Assembly: GCA_937959275.1 (NCBI GenBank)
Contig: CALGLU010000086.1
Coordinates: forward strand, 1 to 64,000
Source of the DNA: an uncultured Saprospiraceae bacterium
Lineage (GTDB): Bacteria; Bacteroidota; Bacteroidia; Chitinophagales; Saprospiraceae
Direction of reading: 5' to 3'
Length of the DNA: 64,000 nucleotides
Positions within the stretch are counted from its first letter, which is position 1. Every line of letters begins with the position of its first letter. The position numbers were made by a program, and so were the translations under genes. Positions 63,338 to 64,000 of the stretch are shown here, in pieces. The notes beneath the pieces are model-generated. The model had not been told where the DNA came from, did no database searches, and was given only the letters and a program-made list of their open reading frames with translations.

Positions 63338-64000
63338 ATGATGAAAACTAAACACACAAACACATGGATGGTCTTTACCATGCTATTAATTTTCTCTTCT
63401 GCTGTACAAGCACAACACACCGAAATCGAATATGACTCAAATGGCGGTGACCCACAGTTATTATTGAAAGAATCCGGCACAGGAGGAGGTTTTAGTCGAT
63501 TAACTATGCAGAATACACTACCTGGTTTTTGGACTCTAGCCGCGCGCAATGGCTCAGGCACAACAGATGACGATTTTAATATTTATTATGACGATGGGAC
63601 ATCGGGCGTAAACATTATCAATATTGATGGTGATGGAAATAAAACGAATTTTACTTCTGCTGTTGAAGTAATTGATGAGGATGTGACAATTAGTGGTGTT
63701 GATCCTGACTTGATATTAAGTAGCGATGCAACTGGAGATCCAGCTATTTTATTTGGTGACAATGGCGGGACTGGTGATTCAAGAATTTGGTACGACTCTA
63801 GTGAAGACATGTTGAGAATGGGAACAAGTACAATAAACGGAGCAGTAAACATCGACAATGATGATAGAGTCGGAGTGAATGAAGAAAATGATCTAACATC
63901 ACAAATGACTATAAAAGCAAATGCGGGAAACACAGTAATTCCTGCTCACCTAGAATTAAGAGAAAATAATAATAGCCAAGGTGGGAGAATGCATTTTACA
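63338..64000 (+). CDS. Third secreted S74-type fiber protein, copy C (incomplete)
   Basis: ATG 63338 (or 63341) opens a frame that runs to the window end (221 codons). The signal peptide NTWMVFTMLLIFSSAVQA is followed by QHTEIEYDSNGGDPQLLLKE and FWTLAARNGSGTTDDDFNIY, paralogous to copies A and B. Here the Trp codon that is TAG in copy A is intact. No HTH gene precedes this copy. The S74 domain is presumably beyond the edge. Confidence 0.85.
   Translation, partial: MMKTKHTNTWMVFTMLLIFSSAVQAQHTEIEYDSNGGDPQLLLKESGTGGGFSRLTMQNTLPGFWTLAARNGSGTTDDDFNIYYDDGTSGVNIINIDGDGNKTNFTSAVEVIDEDVTISGVDPDLILSSDATGDPAILFGDNGGTGDSRIWYDSSEDMLRMGTSTINGAVNIDNDDRVGVNEENDLTSQMTIKANAGNTVIPAHLELRENNNSQGGRMHFT

Noticed and set aside
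59849-64000. S74 tail-fiber genes taken as a prophage.
   Set aside because: No capsid, terminase, integrase or lysis genes occur in the window; signal peptides on the fibers point to Sec-exported surface proteins.

Overview
The window looks like chromosomal DNA of a marine or aquatic Bacteroidota, most plausibly a Saprospiraceae/Lewinella-like lineage. The evidence is low G+C, SusC-like TonB-dependent receptors, a type IX secretion (T9SS) C-terminal signal, a mevalonate pathway with type 2 IPP isomerase, a LytS/LytTR two-component pair, DUF4175 next to an RsbW-like ATPase and ybeY, FISUMP and S74 'tail fiber' proteins, and TAnnTTTG-type -7 promoter boxes. Genus-level placement is inference.

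Layout. 1-10.6 kb: the edge of an M42 peptidase, then a mostly minus-strand secreted set (beta-propeller/cupredoxin fusion, DUF1080+PA14 lipoprotein, ThuA-like lipoprotein, TPR protein), with a plus-strand TPR histidine kinase and a TylF-like methyltransferase between them and several decayed reading frames. 10.7-14.2 kb: a mevalonate/isoprenoid operon (idi2, mvaA, GHMP kinase). 14.4-18.6 kb: a TonB-dependent receptor followed by a LytS-type kinase and a LytTR regulator. 18.7-22.6 kb: a DUF5694 gene broken by one in-frame stop, an arginyltransferase-like protein and an amidase. 22.7-23.96 kb: no protein genes, but three tandem ~411-bp units, each ending in an intrinsic terminator, with compensatory changes in predicted stems. 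24-29.1 kb: a second TonB-dependent receptor divergent from ligD. 29.3-35.4 kb: a T9SS repeat protein, a C1 peptidase, an M43/CUB metalloprotease and a sterol desaturase-like enzyme. 35.5-48.4 kb: two Planctomycete-like sets (DUF1553/DUF1501, and DUF1800/DUF1501/haem-motif secreted protein) around a penicillin acylase. 48.5-59.2 kb: housekeeping genes on the minus strand (EI24-like, FISUMP, recO, O-antigen ligase, ybeY, RsbW-like, DUF4175, yqeY, rsmA). 59.2-64 kb: a tandem ~1.95-kb duplication of [inverted-repeat element, 75-residue LuxR-type HTH, secreted S74 fiber] that also copied the 5' end of rsmA, followed by a third fiber gene that runs off the window.

How the parts work together. idi2-mvaA-GHMP kinase serve isoprenoid synthesis. 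The 14.4-18.6 kb trio pairs an outer-membrane receptor with its own membrane kinase and regulator. The DUF1800/DUF1501/DUF1553 sets and the cupredoxin and cytochrome fusions suggest an envelope rich in redox proteins. rsmA-yqeY and DUF4175-RsbW-ybeY are tight housekeeping operons.

The strongest candidate for something undescribed is the triplicated structured RNA at about 22.74-23.96 kb. Second is the duplicated HTH-fiber module at 59.2-64 kb with its palindromic operator candidate. The window also has several decayed or nonsense-interrupted genes and dispersed repeats, which suggests ongoing local duplication and decay.
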